Part shown: piece by piece, positions 40,494 to 47,713 of the stretch | Numbering within the stretch: the stretch's first letter is position 1 | Layout of the letters: the number at the start of each line of letters is the position of its first letter | Source: Pseudomonas viridiflava | GTDB lineage: Bacteria > Pseudomonadota > Gammaproteobacteria > Pseudomonadales > Pseudomonadaceae | Length of the DNA: 64,000 nt | Direction of reading: 5' to 3' | Assembly: GCF_900590885.1 (NCBI RefSeq) | Contig: NZ_UUON01000001.1 | Span: forward strand, 124,001-188,000 | Position numbers and translations under genes: made by a program | The notes under the pieces: model-generated | Database searches by the model: none | Seen by the model: only the letters and a program-made list of their open reading frames with translations | Told to the model about the DNA's origin: nothing

Positions 40494-40991
40494 TCAGTTC
40501 ACTCTAGAGAAGTCTGGAGTCCAAACTGGTCGCGTTGGCGGAGGACTCTGTTCCACTAGTGTTGGATTGGCCATGCCAAGCTTCATGCGAGCGTACATGC
40601 GGCCAACTAATGGGCGACCTCCACGGCTCTCGATGAATACCCAATTGCGGTCGTTGAGCCATTTCCGTTGATGGGCTCGCTGCTTATACCCAGTAAGGTC
40701 GGCCAGTTCTTCATCCGAAAAAATTTCAGCTTCTATGGTTTTGATGGGTGAACGGGGCACATACCCCACGGCAGGCTGCGCGAGCGGGCGTTCCTGAGCG
40801 TTTAGCGTTGCATCACTGAGCGCTGCCCCGCGCAGCTTTCCGTGGGGTATAAGTGCCTCGGCAGTGGCGCTGGAAGGATCAATAATGCCTGCTGCTGCGC
40901 AGCAGAGACTGTTTGTTTCTAGCGTGTCGACGCCTTCTGCAGCGCGGAGCAAAGCGGGCAGGGCGCAGGTGTTGTTCTGGTGGTTCTTCAT
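40494..40991 (-). CDS. DUF4224-domain phage protein
   Basis: The 165-residue protein has in its second half IFSDEELADLTGYKQRAHQRKWLNDRNWVF, the DUF4224 signature found in small proteins beside phage integrases. The first 90 residues (MKNHQNNTCALPALLRAAEG onward) are low in recognisable structure and longer than usual for a DUF4224 protein. Position directly before int suggests an excisionase-like role, which is inference. The ATG at 40991 has GGAGG 8 bases upstream; the frame opening at 41072 lies inside the HD gene. Confidence 0.8.
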   Translation of the reverse strand: MKNHQNNTCALPALLRAAEGVDTLETNSLCCAAAGIIDPSSATAEALIPHGKLRGAALSDATLNAQERPLAQPAVGYVPRSPIKTIEAEIFSDEELADLTGYKQRAHQRKWLNDRNWVFIESRGGRPLVGRMYARMKLGMANPTLVEQSPPPTRPVWTPDFSRVN

Positions 40992-41530
40992 GCCGCTTTC
41001 CTCCGGTTTTCGATAGCGAGTTGGTCCATCAGGCGCTGGTGGTAGGTGAGTCGTGCTTCTGCGGCAGGCCATGGACGGATGGTTTCAGCCATGGGTTCGA
41101 TGCCGACCAAGCAATCCCAGATAGCCGGATCGGTTGGCATTAGGTCGCGCCGTTCTGTCGCCAGCGCAATCAGGTCGGCCTTGTAGATGCAGGCGGGGAG
41201 TTCTGGGGCGATGTCGAACCGCTCGCAAACGCGCCACCAGATACAGTCCTCGAAGTGTTGGTAGGCGCTGATCCACTGCTTGAGTGGCCGCGTCATGTCA
41301 CCCAGGTACGCCTCGGGTGCGTCGTGGAGCAAGGCCGTGAGTTTGTATTCCTCCGGCACCAGCTCGGCGACGATGCAGCTGTGTTGGGCCACGCTGTAGA
41401 ACTCGCGGGTGTGGCCGTTGAATCGACACAGGTGGGCCAGCGAGTGCGAGATGTCCCGTGGGTCGATCATGTCGGCGTCAGGCTCGAACAGGTCAAAGCG
41501 CTTGCCGGTGGAGGTGAGGATCCAGTTCAT
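40988..41530 (-). CDS. HD-domain phosphohydrolase-like phage protein
   Basis: The 180 residues contain an HD metal-binding pattern: His50 in VAQHSCIVAELV and His69-Asp70 in ALLHDAPEAYLGDMTRPLK, with a later Asp in YKADLIALATER, like the YfbR/5'-nucleotidase type common in phages. It may process nucleotides during infection. Overlaps both neighbours by 4 bases in the leftward operon. Confidence 0.82.
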   Translation of the reverse strand: MNWILTSTGKRFDLFEPDADMIDPRDISHSLAHLCRFNGHTREFYSVAQHSCIVAELVPEEYKLTALLHDAPEAYLGDMTRPLKQWISAYQHFEDCIWWRVCERFDIAPELPACIYKADLIALATERRDLMPTDPAIWDCLVGIEPMAETIRPWPAAEARLTYHQRLMDQLAIENRRKAA

Positions 41531-41751
41531 GCGGCCTCCTTCACGAGATCGGCCAACAGCAGGGCGTTGTTGGTCGACTTGTGCAACTGGCGCAGAGCGT
41601 CGTAGCCGATCAGTGCTTTCAACTGCCGGTCAAGTTCCTTGTTGTAGCGGGTCAGGGCGCGCATTTCCTTGGTGGCCTTGGCGTGCTGCTGCTGCTGCAG
41701 TGTGCCGGCGGCTTGAGGTGTCAAGCGAAGCATTGGAATTACGCGGCTCAT
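41527..41751 (-). CDS. Small hypothetical phage protein
   Basis: A 74-residue helical, charged protein (KATKEMRALTRYNKELDRQLKALIG) with no recognised family. Start and stop overlap the neighbouring genes by 4 bases, which supports it as real. Confidence 0.65.
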   Translation of the reverse strand: MSRVIPMLRLTPQAAGTLQQQQHAKATKEMRALTRYNKELDRQLKALIGYDALRQLHKSTNNALLLADLVKEAA

Positions 41752-42329
41752 ACGTCACCACCGACTGCTTTTTGGTTTCGGGTATGAAGTTCCGCTTCGG
41801 TTCGGAAAAATTGCACTGCTTTGCGGGCGTCTTCAGTGCTCATTGCTTCGGTTGGCCCGTGCTCTATCACCCATCGGCCTTGGGGCTCAGTGATTGAGCT
41901 ATTCGCTGGGGCAGGTTCCAGCTTTGGTGCTACTGGACCTAGTAAAGCTGCTATGGCAAGAGCTTGGTCGCGGAGGGCAAGTGAGTCGCGCTCGAGTTTT
42001 TTGCCGGTGCGGAATGCGCTGAATGTTTCGGCCGCAATTCGCAGCTTTTCGGCGATCTCCAATAGAGTCTTGCGGGATGGTTCCCCAAGTTTCGAAGCGG
42101 CCAATGCCCGCTCGTAATGGGAATACAACTTCATATACTGGGCCTGGGCCTGATCAAGCAGTCGCTTCAGATCCTCAATCGCCTCAGAGTTATCTGTTTG
42201 CTGAATGGCCTTACCTTCGTCGATACTTTCGGTGCGGCCATCAATCAGGCCTCCTCGATAGCCGACCAAATAGAGGATCGCGGCTGCGAAAATGATGCTA
42301 ATCAAGGTGCAGATTTGAATTGCAGTCAT
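41748..42329 (-). CDS. Hypothetical membrane-anchored coiled-coil phage protein
   Basis: The 193 residues start with one membrane helix (ICTLISIIFAAAILYLVGY), followed by a long charged helical segment (about 35-130) likely to form a coiled coil and a short C-terminal globular part (WVIEHGPTEAMSTEDARKAVQFF). No known family. Coupled by overlap to the next gene of the leftward operon. Confidence 0.68.
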   Translation of the reverse strand: MTAIQICTLISIIFAAAILYLVGYRGGLIDGRTESIDEGKAIQQTDNSEAIEDLKRLLDQAQAQYMKLYSHYERALAASKLGEPSRKTLLEIAEKLRIAAETFSAFRTGKKLERDSLALRDQALAIAALLGPVAPKLEPAPANSSITEPQGRWVIEHGPTEAMSTEDARKAVQFFRTEAELHTRNQKAVGGDV

Positions 42330-42380
42330 GTGGTGTGCTCCTGGTGGTGTGTTGGCTGGTGGTGGCAGCCAATTGGTGTG

Positions 42381-42578
42381 TTATTCGTCGTCTGGGTCTG
42401 GTGGATCTACCAGGCCACACATCAGCTTGGCCTGATATGGCATGTAGCCCTCCTCGCGCAGGGCGTCGTAGCGGTGGTAGTCGGCAGCGAAGTAGTTGCA
42501 CTCATCGCACAGCCGGCTGGGCGTTTCTCCGGCTGACAGAGGTGTGTGGCAGTGCCTACATTTGTTGAGCAATGACAT
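42381..42578 (-). CDS. Small zinc-finger-like phage protein
   Basis: The 65 residues contain two CxxC pairs, KCRHCHT and LCDECNY, spaced for a zinc finger, and an acidic tail PPDPDDE. Its upstream neighbour ends 1 base from its start. Function unknown. Confidence 0.68.
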   Translation of the reverse strand: MSLLNKCRHCHTPLSAGETPSRLCDECNYFAADYHRYDALREEGYMPYQAKLMCGLVDPPDPDDE

Positions 42579-42579
42579 G

Positions 42580-42900
42580 TCACACCTCCTCGCTGGCGGC
42601 TTCTGGTCGCGGCATCTCTTCGTCTGCCTTGTAAGCGCGGATGTCGATCAGTGCTGCGACGTGTTTTATGTGGGCGTACCGCAACGCCTTGACGCTGTGA
42701 TCCAGGGTGGTCACTGGCAGTTGAATACGGCCGCTGTTGATCGCCTCGGTGAAGGTCTTTTCGTTAAGGTTTTTGAAGTAATGCACGCGCAGCTTTTCCA
42801 GGGGGATAAGCACGTCGCCGAAGAGTTTGTGCAGCATCTCGATGGTGGCGCTATCCGGTGCGGGTTGCAGTCGTAGCGGTGTTTGACTGATGTTGCTCAT
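42580..42900 (-). CDS. PrtN-like pyocin/phage activator family protein
   Basis: The 106 residues match the pattern of the PrtN family: LHKLFGDVLIPLEKLRVHYF, TFTEAINSGRIQLPVTTLD and KALRYAHIKHVAALIDIRAYKADEEM. In P. aeruginosa PrtN activates pyocin genes after DNA damage. In prophages the small homologues sit in the early operon and their targets are unknown. The ATG at 42900 gives the family N-terminus; the frame opening at 42948 overlaps the previous gene. Confidence 0.78.
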   Translation of the reverse strand: MSNISQTPLRLQPAPDSATIEMLHKLFGDVLIPLEKLRVHYFKNLNEKTFTEAINSGRIQLPVTTLDHSVKALRYAHIKHVAALIDIRAYKADEEMPRPEAASEEV

Positions 42901-43069
42901 GGGCAGCGGCCTCCTTGCGTTTGAGTCGTGAAGGGTGGTTCCAAGCATTCAGGCAGTGGCGTTTGGTCAGCTCCCGCAGATGCTCCGGCACTTCGAGGAG
43001 CGCAGCGTTGCGCTCCTCGCGTGTGTGCATGGCGACGATCTGGCGGGCGTACTCCCTAGGCCACGTCAC
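42851..43069 (-). CDS. Small hypothetical phage protein
   Basis: GTG-initiated 72-residue protein starting VTWPREYARQIVAMHTREERNAALLEVPEHLRELTKRHCLN. Similar short proteins with WPREY and VPxHLRxxT patterns are common in Pseudomonas prophages but have no known role. The GTG overlaps the KilAC-gene stop; the longer frame to 43270 is out-of-frame KilAC sequence. Its 3' end overlaps the PrtN-like gene by 50 bases. Confidence 0.6.
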   Translation of the reverse strand: MTWPREYARQIVAMHTREERNAALLEVPEHLRELTKRHCLNAWNHPSRLKRKEAAAHEQHQSNTATTATRTG

Positions 43070-43340
43070 GGTTGTCTGCCGAGATGGTTGGCAGTTCGAG
43101 CCCCAACTGTTCGGCGAGCCAGCGTATGCCGGCCTGCCGGACCTTGGTCGACTGGCTGTACTGCATGCCGGCGGTCTCGTGGTACCAGTTGCTGTCCTTG
43201 ATCCGCAGGTACTCACGGTCTCGGACGGGGAAGGCCGGTAGGTTGCGGTCGTTGAGCAAGCCCTTCTCACGCATGAGCGAGATCAGCTTGGGACGAGTGA
43301 GGCCAAAGTACTTGGCGGCTTTTTCCAGGCTACGTTCCAT
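43056..43340 (-). CDS. KilAC-domain (phage antirepressor C-terminal) protein
   Basis: The 94 residues are essentially a lone KilAC domain: LEKAAKYFGLTRPKLISLMREKGLLNDRNLPAF, DREYLRIKDSNWYHETAG, TKVRQAGIRWLAEQLG. Normally this is fused to a Bro-N/AntA domain in antirepressors. Here it stands alone, so it may bind DNA or regulate rather than act as a full antirepressor. Confidence 0.82.
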   Translation of the reverse strand: MERSLEKAAKYFGLTRPKLISLMREKGLLNDRNLPAFPVRDREYLRIKDSNWYHETAGMQYSQSTKVRQAGIRWLAEQLGLELPTISADNRDVA

Positions 43341-43349
43341 CTCGGCCTC

Positions 43350-43931
43350 CTAGGCTGCATGCGCGACGGGTGTCGCCACGGCAGCCAGGTGGGTGATGGA
43401 TTCGGCGACCATGGAGTAGATCTCCACGTCACTGCCATACACCGTGAAGCACTTGGTGCGTGGCTTCCTGGCGCCGATGCTCATAATGGTGGTTATGCCT
43501 GCGCGGGTTTTGTTGCGGTGGATTGCCAGGTTGATCGGTTGCTCAAAGCCCATATCGAGGCTGAGGGCGCCGCCGGTTTGCACCAGGTCGAATACCTGCT
43601 GCCGGTGTTCAGTCTCGAACACGCCGTAGCGGCGGTCTGCATGCGGCAAAGACGATGGATCGGCAGAGGTAGTTGGCCCGTTGACGATCTCTTCAATGAA
43701 GTCCGCAAGCTTGAGGTGCATCTTCTTGCTGTTGGTCAGGGTCAGCGTGTGGCGTTCGCTATCCAGCTCGACGGTGAAGTGTGTGTCGAATTTGCGGCGT
43801 TCGACTTTCAGGCGGAAGGCCAGGGCTTCACGCTGCGTCTCGGCGCGCAGGAGGTGGTTGAAGGTTTCGGTCAAGTTGACCTGGGCCTTGAGCAGGGTCA
43901 GAGTTCGATTGTCGAGTTTGTACTTGCTCAT
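43350..43931 (-). CDS. Hypothetical phage early protein
   Basis: The 193 residues (MSKYKLDNRTLTLLKAQVNLTETFNHLLRAETQREALAF onward) show no recognised domain; mixed alpha/beta composition with basic middle. The start overlaps the stop of the first leftward gene by 4 bases and the stop lies 9 bases before the KilAC gene, so it is part of the operon. Confidence 0.72.
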   Translation of the reverse strand: MSKYKLDNRTLTLLKAQVNLTETFNHLLRAETQREALAFRLKVERRKFDTHFTVELDSERHTLTLTNSKKMHLKLADFIEEIVNGPTTSADPSSLPHADRRYGVFETEHRQQVFDLVQTGGALSLDMGFEQPINLAIHRNKTRAGITTIMSIGARKPRTKCFTVYGSDVEIYSMVAESITHLAAVATPVAHAA

Positions 43932-44104
43932 GCTGCTTGACCTCCGCCGTTAGGATCGAAGGGGGCGGGAGCGGTGCGCTGTTTCGGCTTGGGTCTGGAA
44001 GCGACGAAGGCGCAGCCGCTGTCTTGCGCCAGACGGCGGATTTCGAAGATACGGGAGGGGTTAGCAGCGGCCGGGTGGGCGTGCAGGGTGGCTGTGGTGT
44101 GCAT
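43928..44104 (-). CDS. First gene of leftward early operon, small hypothetical
   Basis: A 58-residue basic protein (MHTTATLHAHPAAANPSRIFEIRRL, RPKPKQRTAPAPF). GAGG lies 8 bases before the ATG at 44104. It is the first gene after the leftward promoter at 44141-44168, in the place where lambda has N; no N-like evidence beyond position and basic character. Confidence 0.6.
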   Translation of the reverse strand: MHTTATLHAHPAAANPSRIFEIRRLAQDSGCAFVASRPKPKQRTAPAPFDPNGGGQAA

Positions 44105-44140
44105 GGTGTTGCCTCGCTCTGTGGTGGAAGAGTGAAGCAA

Positions 44141-44168
44141 ATATTAACCCAAAAGGTTAACCTGTCAA
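44141..44168 (-). promoter_or_regulatory. Leftward early promoter (PL-like)
   Basis: On the minus strand TTGACA (44168-44163) and TAATAT (44146-44141) are spaced by 16 bases, close to sigma70 consensus. The operator TTAACCCAAAAGGTTAA (44144-44160) lies in the spacer, so repressor binding would block polymerase. The first gene starts about 30 bases past the expected start site. Confidence 0.85.
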
Positions 44169-44191
44169 CAGGTGTTAATCTTATTGGTTGA
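44144..44191. promoter_or_regulatory. Left operators of the phage repressor
   Basis: Two 17-base sites of form TTAACC-N5-GGTTAA: TTAACCCAAAAGGTTAA (44144-44160, perfect dyad) and TTAATCTTATTGGTTGA (44175-44191). Between them 44157-44178 forms another imperfect dyad (TTAACCTGT and ACAGGTGTTAA). The same motif recurs three times beside the repressor gene. Confidence 0.8.
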
Positions 44192-44218
44192 GTGCAGAAC
44201 TTGGCCTTACGTCTTGTA

Positions 44219-45844
44219 TCAAGACCTTCTTTTGCTCAATAACCACACAAGCAGGAAGACAATTGCAAGGGTCGCGGATGTGCAAATCAGCTTCAATTGC
44301 ATTTCAAAGTCTTCGGCGTTGATCGATGTAATGCCCAAAGATTTTACTGCTGGTTGAATTAATTCCGGGGATAACGTGGCCGATGCTATAACACCAAAAA
44401 GTATGGTCAGGGTTTTATTGGTTTGTTCTTTATTTGTTCTGTCATTGAGATCTAGTAGTTTGTCGATGGAGGCGGTTTTCTTATGGAGTAATTCAAGGCT
44501 TTTCTTGATGTTGTCTTGATTTTGTATTGTGGAGATAAATTTTGCTATCTCACCTGATCCGCTACATGATCGAATCACGCTCTCCTCAAAAAGCATTAAG
44601 TCTAAACTTAGCTTCGTAAGTAAGGAGGTGGACTCGCAGTGGCCTATGTCATCTATTGCTGACTCGTAGAAGATACTTATGTAATCAGCAGCCTCATTTT
44701 TCACTTGGCAGTCGGCAATTATATTGTCGAATGTAAAAGGCTTAACGCGTTCCAGCCCTTCTAACGCGAATTTTGACGCAATCGCCAATGTGACACTGGA
44801 TGACTGAAAGTGACTGTAATCATTTATAATTCTTACGTCAAATAGTTCGCTTGTCTCAATGTCTTCACTGCTTTTTAGGAGGCAGCGTGCCATTATGCTA
44901 TTTATAAGTACTTTGTTTTGTTCAAGATTTTCTTTTGAGTTGTTTTGTTGGTTTGAGTGTTCTTTAATAAAGATATTTGGTTTGCCTCGCCAAATATTCT
45001 CCCTGAAAGCGTTTTTTCTCGTTCGTTGCGCCCAATATTTTAGGCTGTTTTGTTTTGCGCGAGTTGAGATGTTTCCAGCGATATCCATTATGCTAAGGCA
45101 TATCTGGGAAAGTGTTACATGAGATTGCCCAAAAACATGCTCGTAAACTATTAGTTCTCCCAGTTCTGTTTTTATTTCATCTTTAAGTGGTTGCATTTTT
45201 TTCTCGAATGAGAAAAATTGTTTTAGCTCTTTGATTTTCTTGAGTGGTCCTAAGCAGTCGAAGTCAGCGCGTAGTAGCTCTTTGGTATGCGCCTCTGGAG
45301 CCAATACTGATGTGATCTCTCTACTGGAAAGGTTGACCGAACTTGATATAAGCTGGTTTAAGCCTTTTCCATCGCAAGGGCTAATTGCTATAAGGGTTGT
45401 TTGAATTATGCCGCTTGAGTAAAGGTTGATATAAGGTACGTACCCTTGGTACTCACTAGAGTGACTGGTCTTTAAGAAAATAGGTCTCATAAAGACCCGG
45501 ATGAAATCTTCTGGAAATCCAAAGCTGTCATTAAATAATCTAATGCGGGATAGCTTTAGTTCAATTGATTTCCAAAATGAAAACAAGGTGTAATTATCTG
45601 GTTCACACTGTATGAAGTCTGTATGACCGGTTGTAGTCATCCCCGTACCGGTGGAGTTGAGCTTGCAGTTTAGTTTTCCAAAACTAACTGTGCTGTTTTT
45701 CCTGTAGCAAAATTCACCGTTGTCACGTATGGAAAAAACAAACGCGTCAGAGTTGACGAGTTTTTCAGCTGCTACTTTTAAGTCGGTCTTGACTGACAGT
45801 TTTGAACTGTATGTGTACCAAGTTTCGCCGCTTATTATTTTCAT
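44219..45844 (-). CDS. Uncharacterised AT-rich lysogeny-locus membrane protein (rex position)
   Basis: A 541-residue protein I cannot assign to a family. It has no signal peptide. A mixed alpha/beta N-terminal half (about 1-200; YVPYINLYSSGIIQTTLIAISP looks like core strands) is followed by a helical middle (about 200-470) with many charged and Asn/Ser residues. The C-terminus has two membrane helices (about 478-497 and 517-537) ending in SKRRS. A long helix leads into the first (SLELLHKKTASIDKLLDLNDRT), a layout like CorA-type 2-TM proteins, but no GMN motif is present. The gene is visibly richer in A+T than all neighbours and uses AT-rich codons, a sign of recent acquisition. It lies 40 bases downstream of the repressor on the same strand, where lambda has rexAB, so it should be expressed in the lysogen. 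GGAA lies 7 bases before the ATG. Confidence 0.85.
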   Translation of the reverse strand: MKIISGETWYTYSSKLSVKTDLKVAAEKLVNSDAFVFSIRDNGEFCYRKNSTVSFGKLNCKLNSTGTGMTTTGHTDFIQCEPDNYTLFSFWKSIELKLSRIRLFNDSFGFPEDFIRVFMRPIFLKTSHSSEYQGYVPYINLYSSGIIQTTLIAISPCDGKGLNQLISSSVNLSSREITSVLAPEAHTKELLRADFDCLGPLKKIKELKQFFSFEKKMQPLKDEIKTELGELIVYEHVFGQSHVTLSQICLSIMDIAGNISTRAKQNSLKYWAQRTRKNAFRENIWRGKPNIFIKEHSNQQNNSKENLEQNKVLINSIMARCLLKSSEDIETSELFDVRIINDYSHFQSSSVTLAIASKFALEGLERVKPFTFDNIIADCQVKNEAADYISIFYESAIDDIGHCESTSLLTKLSLDLMLFEESVIRSCSGSGEIAKFISTIQNQDNIKKSLELLHKKTASIDKLLDLNDRTNKEQTNKTLTILFGVIASATLSPELIQPAVKSLGITSINAEDFEMQLKLICTSATLAIVFLLVWLLSKRRS

Positions 45845-45884
45845 ATGTTTCCGTATTCATGATCTGCGCTGCTTGGTTTTTCAG

Positions 45885-46532
45885 TTACAAGTCGGAAATT
45901 TTCCATCTGGCTCTGCCGCAAATACTCCATTCTTCTGTCATACGAATAATTCGCTCTGGCCAATCAGGGTTCAAAGCAAATAAATATTGCTCACTGCCTT
46001 CTTGTTTCAATTGCTTGAGCGTTGCAGCTTGGTCCCTAGTCCTTTTTGCTGCGACGAAATGGCCAGGTAGAGCTTCAAGTGATGGGTCGATTACGATTTT
46101 ATCGCCTTCCATGAATTTCGGTTCCATGCTAATTCCTTCTACACGAAGGATAAAAGCTCGAGGTCCAACCGGCCCAGGTGCATCAATCCATTCTTCAGCA
46201 TCCCTTGGATCGAAGCTTCCTAGGGATTCACACCAAGCTCCAGCAGCGATTGATCCTATCACTGGCAATTTACGACCTGTATGACTTAGTAGTGTGGCGT
46301 TAGTGAATTCACCAAGGCCGTAGGGCATGTCGAGATAGCCATTGTGAAGGTTCAGCGCTTTTTCAATCTCTCGCGCAATCTGATCACCAATACCTTTAGT
46401 GGGATTTTTGCCACCAAACGCGCTCACTTGAGCAGGGGCTTTGCCCAGTTTGTCGGCGATGTCAGTCAGGCGGAGCCTTTGCTCTGCTAAGACCCTTCGG
46501 AAATTTTGCAGCCGGGTATCTGAGATTTTCAT
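45885..46532 (-). CDS. Phage repressor, LexA/S24 self-cleaving type (CI-like)
   Basis: The 215 residues have an N-terminal HTH region (FRRVLAEQRLRLTDIADKLGKAPAQVSAFGG) and a C-terminal S24 peptidase domain: cleavage dipeptide Ala97-Gly98 in IAAGAWCE, nucleophile Ser135 in GISMEPKF and general-base Lys173 in ATLKQL. The protein should therefore cleave itself with RecA after DNA damage, giving SOS induction. Divergent from the Cro-like gene with three operators between them. A promoter for its own maintenance is not obvious, as expected for an activated PRM. Confidence 0.93.
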   Translation of the reverse strand: MKISDTRLQNFRRVLAEQRLRLTDIADKLGKAPAQVSAFGGKNPTKGIGDQIAREIEKALNLHNGYLDMPYGLGEFTNATLLSHTGRKLPVIGSIAAGAWCESLGSFDPRDAEEWIDAPGPVGPRAFILRVEGISMEPKFMEGDKIVIDPSLEALPGHFVAAKRTRDQAATLKQLKQEGSEQYLFALNPDWPERIIRMTEEWSICGRARWKISDL

Positions 46533-46550
46533 GTGCCGATTCTGGCCGTA

Positions 46551-46607
46551 TTAACCTTATAGGTGAATATCCTTATGGGTATTGATAAAAATAACCTTTG
46601 TGGTTAA
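46551..46607. promoter_or_regulatory. Right operator cluster (three sites)
   Basis: Three 17-base sites: TTAACCTTATAGGTGAA (46551-46567), ATATCCTTATGGGTATT (46567-46583) and ATAACCTTTGTGGTTAA (46591-46607). Centres are 16 and 24 bases apart. The arrangement between divergent repressor and Cro-like genes resembles lambda OR. Confidence 0.8.
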
Positions 46608-46609
46608 AT
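46582..46609 (+). promoter_or_regulatory. Rightward early promoter (PR-like)
   Basis: TTGATA (46582) and TTAAAT (46604) with a 16-base spacer that holds the operator ATAACCTTTGTGGTTAA, the same layout as the leftward promoter. The Cro-like ATG is at 46632. Confidence 0.68.
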
Positions 46610-46631
46610 GTGGCTTCTGGAGGTACACCAC

Positions 46632-46865
46632 ATGAAGCTGCGCGAATACATCAACCGTTTGGACTCTGAGGCGCTCACAGCATACGCCGAGCGTTGCCGG
46701 ATTGCTGTGAGCTACTTGCGTATGCATGTTAAATACGCGAGCAAAGATCCTAGCGTCTCTTTGATCAAGTCTTTGACCCGTGAGAGTCAAGGCTGCGTCT
46801 CGCTAGCTGAGGTTCTGGAGCATTTCGGTATCACTGAAAACACTCCGATAACCAAAGCAGCATAG
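46632..46865 (+). CDS. Cro/YdaS-like regulator
   Basis: The 77 residues MKLREYINRLDSEALTAYAERCRIAVSYLRMHVKYAS resemble YdaS/Cro-type small HTH proteins (helix, then AERCRIAVSYLRMH in place of the recognition helix, then SLAEVLEHFGI). First rightward gene, divergent from the repressor; GGAGG lies 8 bases before the ATG. It probably binds the same operators to shut down repressor synthesis. Confidence 0.75.
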   Translation: MKLREYINRLDSEALTAYAERCRIAVSYLRMHVKYASKDPSVSLIKSLTRESQGCVSLAEVLEHFGITENTPITKAA

Positions 46866-47194
46866 ATAGAAAAAAGGCGACCCAAGGGCCGCCCAGTTCC
46901 TCCCGACACACACCACCACAGTGCTGTCGGGTCGCGACGAAGGTAGGAGGGCACACCACATGCAAACCACCTCCCTTTATCGCGCTGCCAAGGCACGGAT
47001 GCCTTGGGTTGCTGCCTTCTCCACCACAGATTAGGCAGCTGTTGCGCCAGAGGTGAGCAACGGATTGTTCGCCTCGGCACGGTGCCGGTTTCGATCCCTA
47101 AGATCTGGCCGGCGTTTGGGCCCTTTCAAGCCACGCGGCAAATGTATCACCACTACACGTCGCGGGGCACTGGCAACTTAGTAGGATTAATGCC
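46866..47194. other. 329-base gap between the Cro-like and CII-like genes
   Basis: Contains an inverted repeat CCCGACA (46902) / TGTCGGG (46925) without a T run. It also holds a possible 24-codon frame at 46960-47034 with GGAGGG upstream (MQTTSLYRAAKARMPWVAAF then STTD), which I rate weak. Nothing else recognised; in lambda-like phages this stretch holds tR1 and nut sites. Confidence 0.45.
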
Positions 47195-47713
47195 ATGAGC
47201 CGAGTAGCTTTAAGCTGTGTTGAACGAGCGCAAAGGGAAGTTCTGACGCTCGAATTAGCCCTGTACCACGCCGCACGGGACTACCCTGGCGGTGCCGCTG
47301 CAATCGCCGCCACCACCGGCCGCAATGCCACCACGTTGCAGCACAAGTTGTCTCCCACCCATCCCTCGCACGCGGTGAACATTCAAGAATTCAGCGAGAT
47401 CCTAGAATTGACCAAGGACCGCCGCATCCTCGATGCGGTGCATGCATTGGTCGGCGACACAACGTGGCAAGAACTGGCTGAAACCTATACCAGCGACATG
47501 CCTGAGACCCTGACCACCGGTATTGCCTCGTACTTCAGGCAGGTGGCTGACCTGGCCGACACCTGGGCCAAGAGCATTGGCGATGGCGTTGTGAGTGATC
47601 AGGAACTGGCCGAGATTCGCCTACAGGTATTTCGCGGAATCCAGGGGCTGTTGGGGATGCTCAATCGCGCCCAATACGTCAACCAGACAACTCGGGGGGC
47701 GGACCGTGGCTGA
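47195..47713 (+). CDS. CII-like phage regulatory protein
   Basis: The 172 residues contain LELALYHAARDYPGGAAAIAATTGRNATTLQHKLSP and HAVNIQEFSEILELTKDRRILDAVHALVGD, the pattern of the phage regulatory CII family (P22/P2-like YmfL type). It likely takes part in the lysis-lysogeny decision or early regulation. Its 3' end overlaps the next gene by 8 bases. Confidence 0.83.
   Translation: MSRVALSCVERAQREVLTLELALYHAARDYPGGAAAIAATTGRNATTLQHKLSPTHPSHAVNIQEFSEILELTKDRRILDAVHALVGDTTWQELAETYTSDMPETLTTGIASYFRQVADLADTWAKSIGDGVVSDQELAEIRLQVFRGIQGLLGMLNRAQYVNQTTRGADRG

Noticed and set aside
43056..43340. KilAC gene as a KilA-type toxin of a toxin-antitoxin pair
   Set aside because: The domain is the antirepressor C-terminal type and no antitoxin partner is seen.
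46960..47034. 24-codon frame with a good ribosome site in the gap after the Cro-like gene
   Set aside because: Too short to support; mentioned only in the gap description.
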